From the IMG/VR virus record IMGVR_UViG_3300043331_000900, positions 1-30,330 of that record: 30,330 bases of DNA. The stretch is one strand, 5' to 3'. The position numbers and the translations under genes are program-made. Within the stretch, counting starts at the first letter, position 1. The number at the start of each line of letters is the position of its first letter. Below the pieces are notes generated by a model. It was given only the letters and a program-made list of their open reading frames with translations. It was not told the DNA's origin and searched no databases. This DNA is from a virus. Below, piece after piece: positions 6,094-13,228 of the stretch.

Positions 6094-7196
6094 GGCAGTC
6101 GCCGCGCGTCATGCAGGGCCGGTTCGGGCCCCGGAGCGATGCCGTGGGCGGCGCGAGCGATGTCCCGATGTTCGACGATGAGAATCCCGATCATGTCATG
6201 TCGCTCCGGGAAAACTTCTCGAACTACGCGACACCGAGTGCGATCGGCACCCATGCTCGTGCCGATGGTGGTCAGGCGTGGGCCACAGGGGCGTCGAGCT
6301 TCTGGACGTTCCGCACGTCGGGCGTGCACTTGCACCCGTTCCCGACACCCGCCGGCTCCGGCAAGACGCTGGAGATCGACATGCAGGACGAGCCTTCGCC
6401 GGGGAACGCGCACAACCGCGGGTTGGGGATTCAGGGCAGCAACTATCCGTGGCTGAACGCCCCGACCCTGAACAACAAGGACTGCCTCGTCCAGTACCTC
6501 TGTTTCCGCTCGCTCGGAACCAACTGCTACATCGGGAAGTGGGTGGACTGGAACGTCTTCGTCGGCAATCAGACGTGGCGCTATGACATGGACGGACCTT
6601 GCACCTGCGGCTTTCCGATGGGCGAGCAGGGCGTGGGCTGTCAGAGCACGCCGCTCTGCACTACGTACTGGTCCGGGGCCTGCTCCGGCCCGCGGTTCAG
6701 CGGGGTGCCGCCGAGCTGCGACCCCAACAGCCCGTCGCTCAATCTCTCGACCACCGTCAACGCGCCGGAACTGACGCACTTCTACCGCGACATGATGAAC
6801 TATGTCGCGGACGACGCAGCCCATGATTGGGGCTTCCTAGGAGAACAGACGGTCGCTGACGGCGCGTGGCGGATGGTAGTGCAGCGGTTCACGCGCGGCG
6901 CGGCACGCGGGAAGGGTCGCCTCGAACAGTGGGTCTGGCCCGCGGGCGGGGACGCCGTGAAGACACTGGATCTGAACGGGGCCGATGGCGCGGTCGGGCC
7001 GTATGACGAAACCGGCATGCGGGGCCATGTCCACGTCCAGATGGCCAACCTGGATTGGATTTCTGACATCAACGGGACGAACGGCAACCTTACGTCCTTC
7101 AACCTATGCAACCTGTCAGCGGTGGAGGGGATTTTCCCCGGCGGCGTGACGCTGCAGATCGGTGAGTTCGGGATGTGGGGGCACTCGCCCTCGTGA
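6087..7196 (+). CDS. Putative fibre/adhesin with lyase-like or lectin-like beta domain
   Basis: A 369-residue protein from ATG 6087; the frame is open back to 6000, but the upstream part is low-complexity and contains a 10-bp hairpin, so I prefer 6087, with a GGGGGCGGG ribosome site. Two regions look beta-rich and aromatic: residues about 50-165 (ATGASSFWTFRTSGVHLHPFP, YIGKWVDWNVFVGNQTWRYDM) and about 255-369 (DGAWRMVVQRFTRGAARGKGRLEQWVWPAGG). Both recall the jelly-roll folds of polysaccharide lyases and lectins. Between them is a Cys-rich stretch with seven or so cysteines in 50 residues. A carbohydrate-binding virion role is inferred from fold impression and from its neighbours. Confidence 0.55.
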   Translation: MPRQSPRVMQGRFGPRSDAVGGASDVPMFDDENPDHVMSLRENFSNYATPSAIGTHARADGGQAWATGASSFWTFRTSGVHLHPFPTPAGSGKTLEIDMQDEPSPGNAHNRGLGIQGSNYPWLNAPTLNNKDCLVQYLCFRSLGTNCYIGKWVDWNVFVGNQTWRYDMDGPCTCGFPMGEQGVGCQSTPLCTTYWSGACSGPRFSGVPPSCDPNSPSLNLSTTVNAPELTHFYRDMMNYVADDAAHDWGFLGEQTVADGAWRMVVQRFTRGAARGKGRLEQWVWPAGGDAVKTLDLNGADGAVGPYDETGMRGHVHVQMANLDWISDINGTNGNLTSFNLCNLSAVEGIFPGGVTLQIGEFGMWGHSPS

Positions 7197-7197
7197 C

Positions 7198-7359
7198 CTA
7201 TCCGAGCACCGTGACTGCGAGCAGGGTGAGCGCCGCGACCACGGCCTGCCAGCCGAACGCCCAAACGTATAGCCGTCGGCCTGAGCGCCGGGCGCGCCAT
7301 GCGAAGATCGCGTTCGTCAGGAACACGGCGAGCGCGGCGAGCTGGATCACGGTCTTCAT
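7198..7359 (-). CDS. Tiny two-helix membrane protein on the minus strand
   Basis: A 53-residue frame from ATG 7359 to TAG 7198, in a stretch of about 250 bp with no convincing plus-strand gene. It reads MKTVIQLAALAVFLTNAIFAW (first membrane segment), a strongly basic loop RARRSGRRLY, then VWAFGWQAVVAALTLLAVTVL (second segment) and a terminal Gly. Two hydrophobic helices around an Arg-rich turn is a sensible membrane hairpin with the loop in the cytoplasm, and G/C-ending codons dominate. I see no good ribosome site upstream. It could be a holin-like, superinfection-exclusion or other morphogenetically unrelated (moron-like) gene; function unknown. Confidence 0.5.
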   Translation of the reverse strand: MKTVIQLAALAVFLTNAIFAWRARRSGRRLYVWAFGWQAVVAALTLLAVTVLG

Positions 7360-7445
7360 GGCGTCAATCTACGAGGCCGGGTGATGCGGCGGGCGTTCGC
7401 TCCGTCCTACGGCCCGCGCGTCGGCGTGCGGGAAGGTAGCGTGAT

Positions 7446-8138
7446 GTGGAGACGCGGGCCATGAGGCGCTCCTATGCCGTGCCGCGCCAGCGCGCCCCGA
7501 TGGGCAGCCCGTTCCCGGGCGGCTATTACCACACCCACTTCGACGGCCCGAACATTAACCCGCTCTCCGAGGGCGGGCGGTGGAAGCAACAGGACATCAC
7601 GAACACCAAGGTCCAGACCGTCAGCGGCGTCGCCTACGGGACGATGGCCGGCGGGTCGTTTAACGACTCGCATGCCTACCTGGACGCTGGCTTCGGCCTC
7701 GACTACGAGGTGGAGGCCATCGTCCACAAGCAGGGTGGGCTGTCGGGCGGCCCGCCGTGGGGCGAGGTCGAAATCCTCCTGCGTTACCGCGACAATCTCG
7801 CGCTCCGCTCGACGTCATTCGGCGACACGTACACCCGCGGCTACGAGATCAACATCGCGCACGACGGCGCGTACATGAACCTCGGCCGCTGGAAAGACAC
7901 GCCGGCACTCGTCGAGGTGGGCACGCCGCCGGTCCCCGCGCACGGCGACAAGTTCCGCGCGCGCGTCGTGGGCACCGTCCTCACCTGCTGGTGGAACGAC
8001 AGCCAAGTCTTCTCGTTCGATGACACGGACGCCCAAGAGCAATTACTGCTCGGCTTCCCTGGCATCGGGTTCTTTATCGACTCGGGTTTCAGCAACACGG
8101 CGTTCGGGTTCCAGTCCGTGCGCATCTCGAGGTTGTAG
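7446..8138 (+). CDS. LamG/concanavalin-like adhesin
   Basis: A 230-residue protein starting at GTG 7446, with GGAAGG nine bases upstream. The fold pattern is that of a concanavalin A-like (LamG) sandwich: YYHTHFDGPNINPLSEGGRWKQQ at the start, AYLDAGFGLDYEVEAIVHKQGG, EVEILLRYRDNLALRS, YEINIAHDGAYMNLGRW, KFRARVVGTVLTCWWNDSQVFSFDD, and a final GFFIDSGFSNTAFGFQSVRISRL strand. These are the strand order and the 'FRARVVGTVLTCWWND' ligand-face motif common to such domains. It overlaps the next gene by one base (TAGTG). A receptor- or glycan-binding role on the virion is inferred. Confidence 0.6.
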   Translation: METRAMRRSYAVPRQRAPMGSPFPGGYYHTHFDGPNINPLSEGGRWKQQDITNTKVQTVSGVAYGTMAGGSFNDSHAYLDAGFGLDYEVEAIVHKQGGLSGGPPWGEVEILLRYRDNLALRSTSFGDTYTRGYEINIAHDGAYMNLGRWKDTPALVEVGTPPVPAHGDKFRARVVGTVLTCWWNDSQVFSFDDTDAQEQLLLGFPGIGFFIDSGFSNTAFGFQSVRISRL

Positions 8139-8854
8139 TGGCGTGGTCCTCGATTTACGGCGCCGATGCCTTTACGGTGGGCTCGAACCAGACACTGCAA
8201 GCCTATAACGCCGACTGGTCGAAGTGGATCGGCACAGGCGACGCCGACGTCGTGGCGGCTTCCGATGATGTGCGCCCCAGTGCGCTCACCGACAGCATCG
8301 CCTATCGCTATCTCGGCGCAGGGTCCCCTACCGGGGCGCAGCGCATCAGCGCGACCTGGTGGACGCTGGCAGACAACGGCTTCCCCGGGTTTGTGCTCCG
8401 AGGGAACGGGACCCAAGCCTATATCCTCGCGTGCAACGGCACTAACACGTTCGACCTGTTGGACTACAACGGGGGCGCGTTCGACCTCTTGCACGCGTAT
8501 GGGTTCACCGCGCCCGATCAGACCCTCTTTACGGTGACGGTGGAGGTCACCGGCACGAATCCGGTGTCGATACGGGTGATGCAGGGCGCGAACGACGAGA
8601 CACATCAAACCGTGTCGGTCCATCATGCGTCCGGGCAGTGCGGGTTGTATCTCAACGCCGTGGCCGATGTCGCGAACTGCCGTCAGGACAACGTCCAGAT
8701 TTTCGAGCAGGTCCCCGATCAAGAAGGCGACTACATCCCCGGCGGGCCGCCGTTCCCGATGCCCGTGCTCGGTGGGCTGTTCCGAAACATGGTCGATCCC
8801 TACGTGCGTCGGCCGTCCGGCCTGTTGGTGCCGGTGCCGGCTTTTACCTACTAG
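8138..8854 (+). CDS. Second concanavalin-like adhesin
   Basis: A 238-residue protein with a GTG start overlapping the previous stop. Strands typical of a LamG-like sandwich follow one another: AWSSIYGADAFTVGSN at the start, SIAYRYLGAGSPTGAQRISATWWTLADNGFPGFVLRG, AYILACNGTNTFDLLDYNGG, LFTVTVEVTGTNPVSIRVMQG, and HHASGQCGLYLNAVADVANCRQDNVQIFE. The C-terminal 45 residues (after about 192) are Pro/Gly-rich and may anchor or connect the protein. It shares its architecture, not obvious sequence identity, with the gene before it, so the pair may be an old duplication or a heteromeric fibre. Function inferred. Confidence 0.55.
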   Translation: MAWSSIYGADAFTVGSNQTLQAYNADWSKWIGTGDADVVAASDDVRPSALTDSIAYRYLGAGSPTGAQRISATWWTLADNGFPGFVLRGNGTQAYILACNGTNTFDLLDYNGGAFDLLHAYGFTAPDQTLFTVTVEVTGTNPVSIRVMQGANDETHQTVSVHHASGQCGLYLNAVADVANCRQDNVQIFEQVPDQEGDYIPGGPPFPMPVLGGLFRNMVDPYVRRPSGLLVPVPAFTY

Positions 8855-8864
8855 GAGGCGGCAA

Positions 8865-9626
8865 ATGGGCAAGGTTCTCGACAGCTGGTCCGGTCGCACC
8901 GGCGTCTTCGACGGGCGGCGCCACTTCGAGCATAACGGCGTGTGGCGCCCCGACCACGCGATTTCGAACCCCGGACTCGGCGAGCGCCTGCGCCGCTGGC
9001 TCAGGCCGCAGGTGGTGTTCCGGTCCAGCCGCGACCGGGCGTTCGTGGCGCACCCCGAGCGCGGCGGCTACCAGGCATGGGAAGAGCCGCTCGACGCCAT
9101 CATCTCGGACGGCACGCAGATCTCGAACACCACCACCGAGACGATCGTCTGCCCGGACTACAACTTCCCAGCGAACTACTTCGCGCCGGGCCGCGTGATC
9201 CGGATTTACGCGTGGGGCGTGAACTCGAACGTCGTGACGACGCCTGGCACGCTGATCGTGCGGGTGCGCTGGGGCGGCGTTGCCGGTGTGGTCCTCGTGG
9301 CGTCGGCGGCGCAGGGCCTCGACACCACGGCGCGGACCAACGCGATGTGGTTCCTCGACACGATCGTCGTGTGCCGGGCGCAGGGCAGCTCGGGCACGTT
9401 CCTGTCCGGCGGTCGCTTGGCGCAGCACAACCTCCTGAGTTCGACGGCGGCTAACCTACTGCCTGCCCTGCTCGGCTCGGCTGGCGCCCCGAACGCCAAC
9501 GCCAACGCCGGCGTGTCGGTCGATACCACGACCGCCAAGCTCTTGTCGATCACGGCGCAGTTTTCGGTCACCACGAACCCGACGAACCTGACCTGCCAGA
9601 GCCGCATAATTGAGGCGCTTAACTAG
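8865..9626 (+). CDS. Virion-associated beta protein, probable fibre component
   Basis: A 253-residue protein from ATG 8865, preceded by a strong AGGAGG at 8852-8857. The first 75 residues are basic and aromatic (VLDSWSGRTGVFDGRRHFEHNGVW, RLRRWLRPQVVFRSSRDR). The rest is a beta-sandwich-like domain: AIISDGTQISNTTTETIVCPDYNFPANYFAPGRVIRIYAWGVNS, GTLIVRVRWGGVAGVVLV, NAMWFLDTIVVCRAQG, then SVDTTTAKLLSITAQFSVTTNPTNLTCQSRIIEAL. Domains of this sort recur next to phage tail fibres. A role as a virion-surface or appendage protein is inferred; I do not know the exact family name. Confidence 0.55.
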   Translation: MGKVLDSWSGRTGVFDGRRHFEHNGVWRPDHAISNPGLGERLRRWLRPQVVFRSSRDRAFVAHPERGGYQAWEEPLDAIISDGTQISNTTTETIVCPDYNFPANYFAPGRVIRIYAWGVNSNVVTTPGTLIVRVRWGGVAGVVLVASAAQGLDTTARTNAMWFLDTIVVCRAQGSSGTFLSGGRLAQHNLLSSTAANLLPALLGSAGAPNANANAGVSVDTTTAKLLSITAQFSVTTNPTNLTCQSRIIEALN

Positions 9627-9632
9627 GCGCTG

Positions 9633-11906
9633 ATGGCGGCGCGGTTCGATAGTGCGGCGGAGTCCCACACCGGGACCACGGGCTCAGCGAGCGAGGCATC
9701 GTTCTCCTGGACATTGACGCCCGTAGTCGCGCGTCTCCGCGGTGTCTTGGTCTTCACCTTCGTCAATGCCAACGCCGACGACGCCACCGCTGTCACGGTG
9801 GGTGGCGTCCCCGCGACCGCTGTGGGCAGCGGCCGCGCCGTCGATACGGCGGGCGAGGCAGGCGACTGTAAAGCGTGGTTCGTCGGGAAGGACCTGCCGC
9901 CCGGCGCCCTGTCCATCGTCGTGACGCGCAACAACAACGCCAACGTGATGTACGCGGTCGCGATCGGGATTGACGCCGACCGCGACACGGAGATCAAAGG
10001 CACGCCCTCGCTGATCAGCGAGAACGACACGTTAGCCGAGGTTGCGGTCGATGCGGGCGAGGTCGGGCACGCGTTGCGCTTCGCCGGCGTGAACTCGGGG
10101 CTCTCGGCGGTGCCAGCGGCGGGGGCGAGCTCCACAGCCGTGCTGGGCATCGACTTCGGCCTACGGGTGATCGGCGTCGTGCGGGAGACCAATGGGGGCG
10201 CGGGCTCGCGGAGCGTGGGCTTCTCGTCCGGCACGAGCGACGATCGTGCGGCGGTGCATCTCGCGGTCGGTGAGGTCGTCGAGGCGGCAGGTCTGCGTCA
10301 CGACCGCCCGCAAGGTCGGACGCCAGTCCCGAGTGATGGCGTAGCCCCCGTCGTGGGTCGTCGTCGCCCGGCCCCGATTGGACGGCCGGGCCCGGGCCAT
10401 GTCGGGCTCGGGGTGTTTAATCCGCGCATCGAGGAAGGCGGCTCGCAGGGCCTGAGCGCGCAGGCGGCGCTCTTGGAAGCCAGTGCGACCATCGGTGTCT
10501 CCGCTACGGCAGCGTTGACGACGGAGCTCACGATGGCGGGCGCCGCGTCAGTGGTGTTTACGGGCGCCGCCGCGCTCACGACCGAACAGACGCTGGCGGC
10601 GACCGTCACCGTGGCGCTCAGCGGCGCGGGTGCGCTGACTACGGAGATCACAGTCGCGGCTGGGGCGATGGTGGCACTGTCGGCCACGGCGGCGCTCACA
10701 ACCGAGATCCCCCTCGCTGGGGCGGCGACGGTGGCGATCACGGCGGCGGCCGAACTCACCACCTCTACCGTGACGCATGAGGCCGGCGTTGAGCCCTCGA
10801 TCGGCCGCCGGCCGCCCGGACCGCTGGGGCGTGTTCCGAGTCCCGTCGGGATGGGCTTCCTGACGAAAAATCAGATCCAGAAACGTGGTCTCGATTCAGC
10901 GGCGCAGGCGGCGCTATTTGAAGCGAGTGCCACGATCGCCGTCAGTGCCACGGCAACCCTCACGACCGAGATCGCAATGGCGACGGCGGTCACGGTGGCG
11001 ATCACCGGCGCGGGTGCGCTGACTACGGAGATCACACTCGCGGCTGGGGCGATGGTGGCACTGTCGGCCACGGCGGCGCTCACAACCGAGCTCCCCCTCG
11101 TGGCCAGCGCGACGCTCGCGTTCGCCAGCGTGGGCGACCTGACAGTCCTCTCGAATGATCGCCAAGGCGGCGTCTCGGACGCGCGGAAGTCGCCGCCGAT
11201 CGGCGTCCCGGGCCCGGGGCGGGGCGGCATCGTCACGCTGAACCCAGGCCGCCACTGGAAGATCGCCGCCACCTCGATCGTCAACGACACGACGCTGGCG
11301 GCGGCGGCGCAGATCACGCTCTCCGCGAGTGCCGCGCTCACGACCGAAATCCGGATGGCCGCCACGGCGTCGGTGACGGTGAGCGGTACGGCCGCCCTGA
11401 CGACGGAAATCCGAATGGCTGGCGCGGTGAGCGTCGTCATCACCGGCGCCGCAGCCCTCACCACGGGCAGTGAGCTCAGTGCGGCCACGACGATCGTCGT
11501 CAGCGGGATCGGCACCCTGACGACGGAGATCCGGCTCGCGGGAGCGGCGACCGTGGTCTTCGGCGGGATCGGGTCCTTGGGCCTCGGGGCGGAGTTCGCG
11601 GCGGCGGCGACGGTGTCGGTCACCACGGTCGGCGCGTTGGACACGGCGATCACGCTGACTGGGGCAGCCGCGCTCACGCTGACGGCAGGCGCCGCGCTCA
11701 CGACCGAGATCCGCTTCGCCGGGATCGCACAGCTTGCCCTCGGTGCCACGGGCGACCTGGTGCTCGTGGCGCCGGGCGTGCCGGTCGTGCTCGATGGCAA
11801 GTACCGCGCGGAGCATCGGTCCGCGTTCGCCGACGTCACGGCGGCGCAGGGCTTTGCGGCGGAGCATGCCTCGGCGCTGCGGGACGTGACCGAGGCGGGC
11901 GTATGA
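9633..11906 (+). CDS. Large fibre-like protein with 20-residue tandem repeats
   Basis: A 757-residue protein with three parts. Residues 1-210 form a beta domain (ARFDSAAESHTGTTGSASEASFSWT ... VGFSSGTSDDRAAVHLAVGE). Three modules follow, each opened by an Arg/Pro/Gly-rich linker of similar design (P-IG-PGPG--G---N) at about 243-275, 388-412 and 512-540. After each linker comes an array of 20-residue repeats, typically ALTTEI-LAGAATVA--G-G, with about four, three and six to seven units. Such hydrophobic, Thr-rich beta repeats suggest an extended stack or fibre shaft. The last 40 residues form a separate short tail (YRAEHRSAFADVTAAQGFAAEHASAL). It ends in ATGA overlap with the head-closure gene. 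Function inferred as fibre/appendage. Confidence 0.6.
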   Translation: MAARFDSAAESHTGTTGSASEASFSWTLTPVVARLRGVLVFTFVNANADDATAVTVGGVPATAVGSGRAVDTAGEAGDCKAWFVGKDLPPGALSIVVTRNNNANVMYAVAIGIDADRDTEIKGTPSLISENDTLAEVAVDAGEVGHALRFAGVNSGLSAVPAAGASSTAVLGIDFGLRVIGVVRETNGGAGSRSVGFSSGTSDDRAAVHLAVGEVVEAAGLRHDRPQGRTPVPSDGVAPVVGRRRPAPIGRPGPGHVGLGVFNPRIEEGGSQGLSAQAALLEASATIGVSATAALTTELTMAGAASVVFTGAAALTTEQTLAATVTVALSGAGALTTEITVAAGAMVALSATAALTTEIPLAGAATVAITAAAELTTSTVTHEAGVEPSIGRRPPGPLGRVPSPVGMGFLTKNQIQKRGLDSAAQAALFEASATIAVSATATLTTEIAMATAVTVAITGAGALTTEITLAAGAMVALSATAALTTELPLVASATLAFASVGDLTVLSNDRQGGVSDARKSPPIGVPGPGRGGIVTLNPGRHWKIAATSIVNDTTLAAAAQITLSASAALTTEIRMAATASVTVSGTAALTTEIRMAGAVSVVITGAAALTTGSELSAATTIVVSGIGTLTTEIRLAGAATVVFGGIGSLGLGAEFAAAATVSVTTVGALDTAITLTGAAALTLTAGAALTTEIRFAGIAQLALGATGDLVLVAPGVPVVLDGKYRAEHRSAFADVTAAQGFAAEHASALRDVTEAGV
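10622..11100 (+). repeat. Recent 95-bp in-frame duplication inside the repeat protein
   Basis: Bases 10622-10716 and 11006-11100 match at 93 of 95 positions (differences at 10653/11037 and 10707/11091). The copies are 384 bp apart, exactly 128 codons, and encode the same GAGALTTEIT...ALTTE segment in two different modules. Neighbouring repeats are far more diverged, pointing to recent gene conversion or duplication. Confidence 0.85.
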
Positions 11907-12208
11907 TCACGTTCACCCGGACCCAGCAGGTCGAGAACCAGGTCACGGGCCACGTGACCCCAGTTGTGTCGAGCGTCACGGGATCCGCGATTCAGGTCCG
12001 CCCGAGCCTCCAGCGCTACAAGGCGTTGAACCTGGCGCTCGCTACGACGCCGACCCTCTTCTTCACGCCCATGACCTACGGCGAGGTGCCGCAGCCGGGC
12101 GACGCGGTGACCTGGGCGGGCAAGCCCTACGTCGTGCGCGATGTCGATCCCATCGCGCCCGACGGCGTGGTGATCGCGGCCCGTGTGGCGATCGAGGGGG
12201 GCGCGTGA
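11903..12208 (+). CDS. Head-closure-like protein
   Basis: A 101-residue, mainly beta protein in the position of the head-completion/stopper protein. It starts MITFTRTQQVENQVTGHVTPVVSS and contains ALNLALATTPTLFFTPMTYGEVPQPGDAVTWAGKPYVVRDVDPIAPDG. The pattern 'G-.p.pGd.v.w.g..y.V..v.pi.PdG..i.' is typical of small neck proteins that cap the connector and meet the tail. It is coupled by ATGA overlap to the repeat protein before it and by GTGA overlap to the neck gene after it. The assignment rests on gene order and pattern; there is no catalytic motif to check. Confidence 0.65.
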   Translation: MITFTRTQQVENQVTGHVTPVVSSVTGSAIQVRPSLQRYKALNLALATTPTLFFTPMTYGEVPQPGDAVTWAGKPYVVRDVDPIAPDGVVIAARVAIEGGA

Positions 12209-12570
12209 GCTTCAAGGACGACGTCCACCGGTTCGCCGACAAGGTCGACGTCCTGGGCCAGCGGGTCCATGAGCGCGTCTGTGACCTGGTCTTCGAGTCG
12301 ATCGTTGAAGGCTCCGCCATCACCGGCGCCCCGGGGCAACCCGTGCAAACGGGGCTCTTGAAGGGCAGCTGGCAGCGGCGGATCCTCGGGCCGCTCGCGC
12401 AGATGATCGTCACGAACCTGGTCTACGCGCAGCCGATCGAGGACGGGATCGGCCGCTACGGGCCGCTCACGCTGCGCTCGCAGGTCGGCGGCTTCCACTC
12501 CGTCAAGCTCACCCGCGCGGGGTGGCCACGGGTCGTCGCACACGCGGTGCACGAGGTGGCCGGTGCTTGA
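12205..12570 (+). CDS. Neck protein, HK97 gp10-like
   Basis: A 121-residue protein resembling the HK97 gp10-type head-tail joining (tail completion) family. The N-terminal half is helical (FADKVDVLGQRVHERVCDLVFESIVEGS), followed by the family-like sequence PVQTGLLKGSWQRRI (TG.L..SW), then MIVTNLVYAQPIEDG, where Y-A...E-G is a common motif of this group, and a C-terminal VVAHAVHEVAGA helix. GTG start overlaps the preceding stop. It lies directly before the tail terminator, the standard order. Confidence 0.75.
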   Translation: MSFKDDVHRFADKVDVLGQRVHERVCDLVFESIVEGSAITGAPGQPVQTGLLKGSWQRRILGPLAQMIVTNLVYAQPIEDGIGRYGPLTLRSQVGGFHSVKLTRAGWPRVVAHAVHEVAGA

Positions 12571-13216
12571 TCACGAGCTCGCCTACCTCGCCCTGCGTCA
12601 GCGCCTGGCCACGGTCGTCGTCGCGACGACGGGGACCATGACGTTGACCGCCACCGCCGCCGGCTACACACGCAGTAGCGGCTCGTTCCTCACGGATGGC
12701 TTCGCGGCCGGACAGGAAGTCACGCCGAGCGGCTTTACCCAGACCGACGTCGGCGTCGTCACCCATGTCGATGAGTCGACGCTGACCATCGCGGGCGGCC
12801 GCCAAGCCCAGTCCGCTGGCGCCGGGCGCTCGCTCAGCGTGCAGTTGCCGGCGGTCCGCGTCTGGGAAAACGCCACCACGAAACCCGTTGCTGGCCGGCC
12901 CTACGTCGAGGCCGACTACGTCCCCGCGACGGCGCAGCTGCTCACGGCGCCGGCGGTCGGCGGGATTGTCGAAGAGACCGGGCTTTTTGTGGTGCGGTGG
13001 TTCGGCGTCGGAAACGTCGGCTTTCTCGATCTCAATCGCGCCGCGAGTGCCGTGCTCGAGCTCTTCCGGCCGGGCCAGACGCTGGCGCTGGCGGACGGAT
13101 CCGCGCTCCGGTGGCGCGAGAACCCCGGACCCTTCCGCGGGCAAGTGCGCCCCGACGGCGCCGGCTGGTCGCTCGTGGTGATCACGATTCCGTGGCGTCT
13201 CTACACCCTGAACTAG
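12563..13216 (+). CDS. Tail terminator protein with an inserted beta domain
   Basis: A 217-residue tail terminator-like protein that would cap the tail tube. Residues 1-20 (LDHELAYLALRQRLATVVV) and about 98-217 (VWENATTKPVAGRPYVEADYVPATAQLL, ETGLFVVRWFGVGNVGFLDLNRAASAVLELFRPGQTLAL, DGAGWSLVVITIPWRLY) form the terminator core: family-like VE-DY-P and the final W...V-IP-R. Residues about 22-94 form an extra domain (GSFLTDGFAAGQEVTPSGF ... STLTIAGG ... SLSVQ) that resembles one in the neighbouring tube protein. The start is GTG 12563, overlapping the neck gene. Terminators of this type are usually about 130-150 residues, so the excess length is accounted for by the insertion. Confidence 0.7.
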   Translation: MLDHELAYLALRQRLATVVVATTGTMTLTATAAGYTRSSGSFLTDGFAAGQEVTPSGFTQTDVGVVTHVDESTLTIAGGRQAQSAGAGRSLSVQLPAVRVWENATTKPVAGRPYVEADYVPATAQLLTAPAVGGIVEETGLFVVRWFGVGNVGFLDLNRAASAVLELFRPGQTLALADGSALRWRENPGPFRGQVRPDGAGWSLVVITIPWRLYTLN

Positions 13217-13228
13217 AGGTAACCCCAG

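Noticed and set aside
7175-7384. Plus-strand 69-codon frame over the gap at 7.2-7.4 kb
   Set aside because: It starts inside the fibre gene and its translation has no structure, while the opposite strand reads as two clear membrane helices.
9633-11906. Periodic DNA in the repeat protein as a possible CRISPR or satellite array
   Set aside because: Period is 60 bp with codon-level variation and continuous coding; no conserved repeat-spacer pattern exists.
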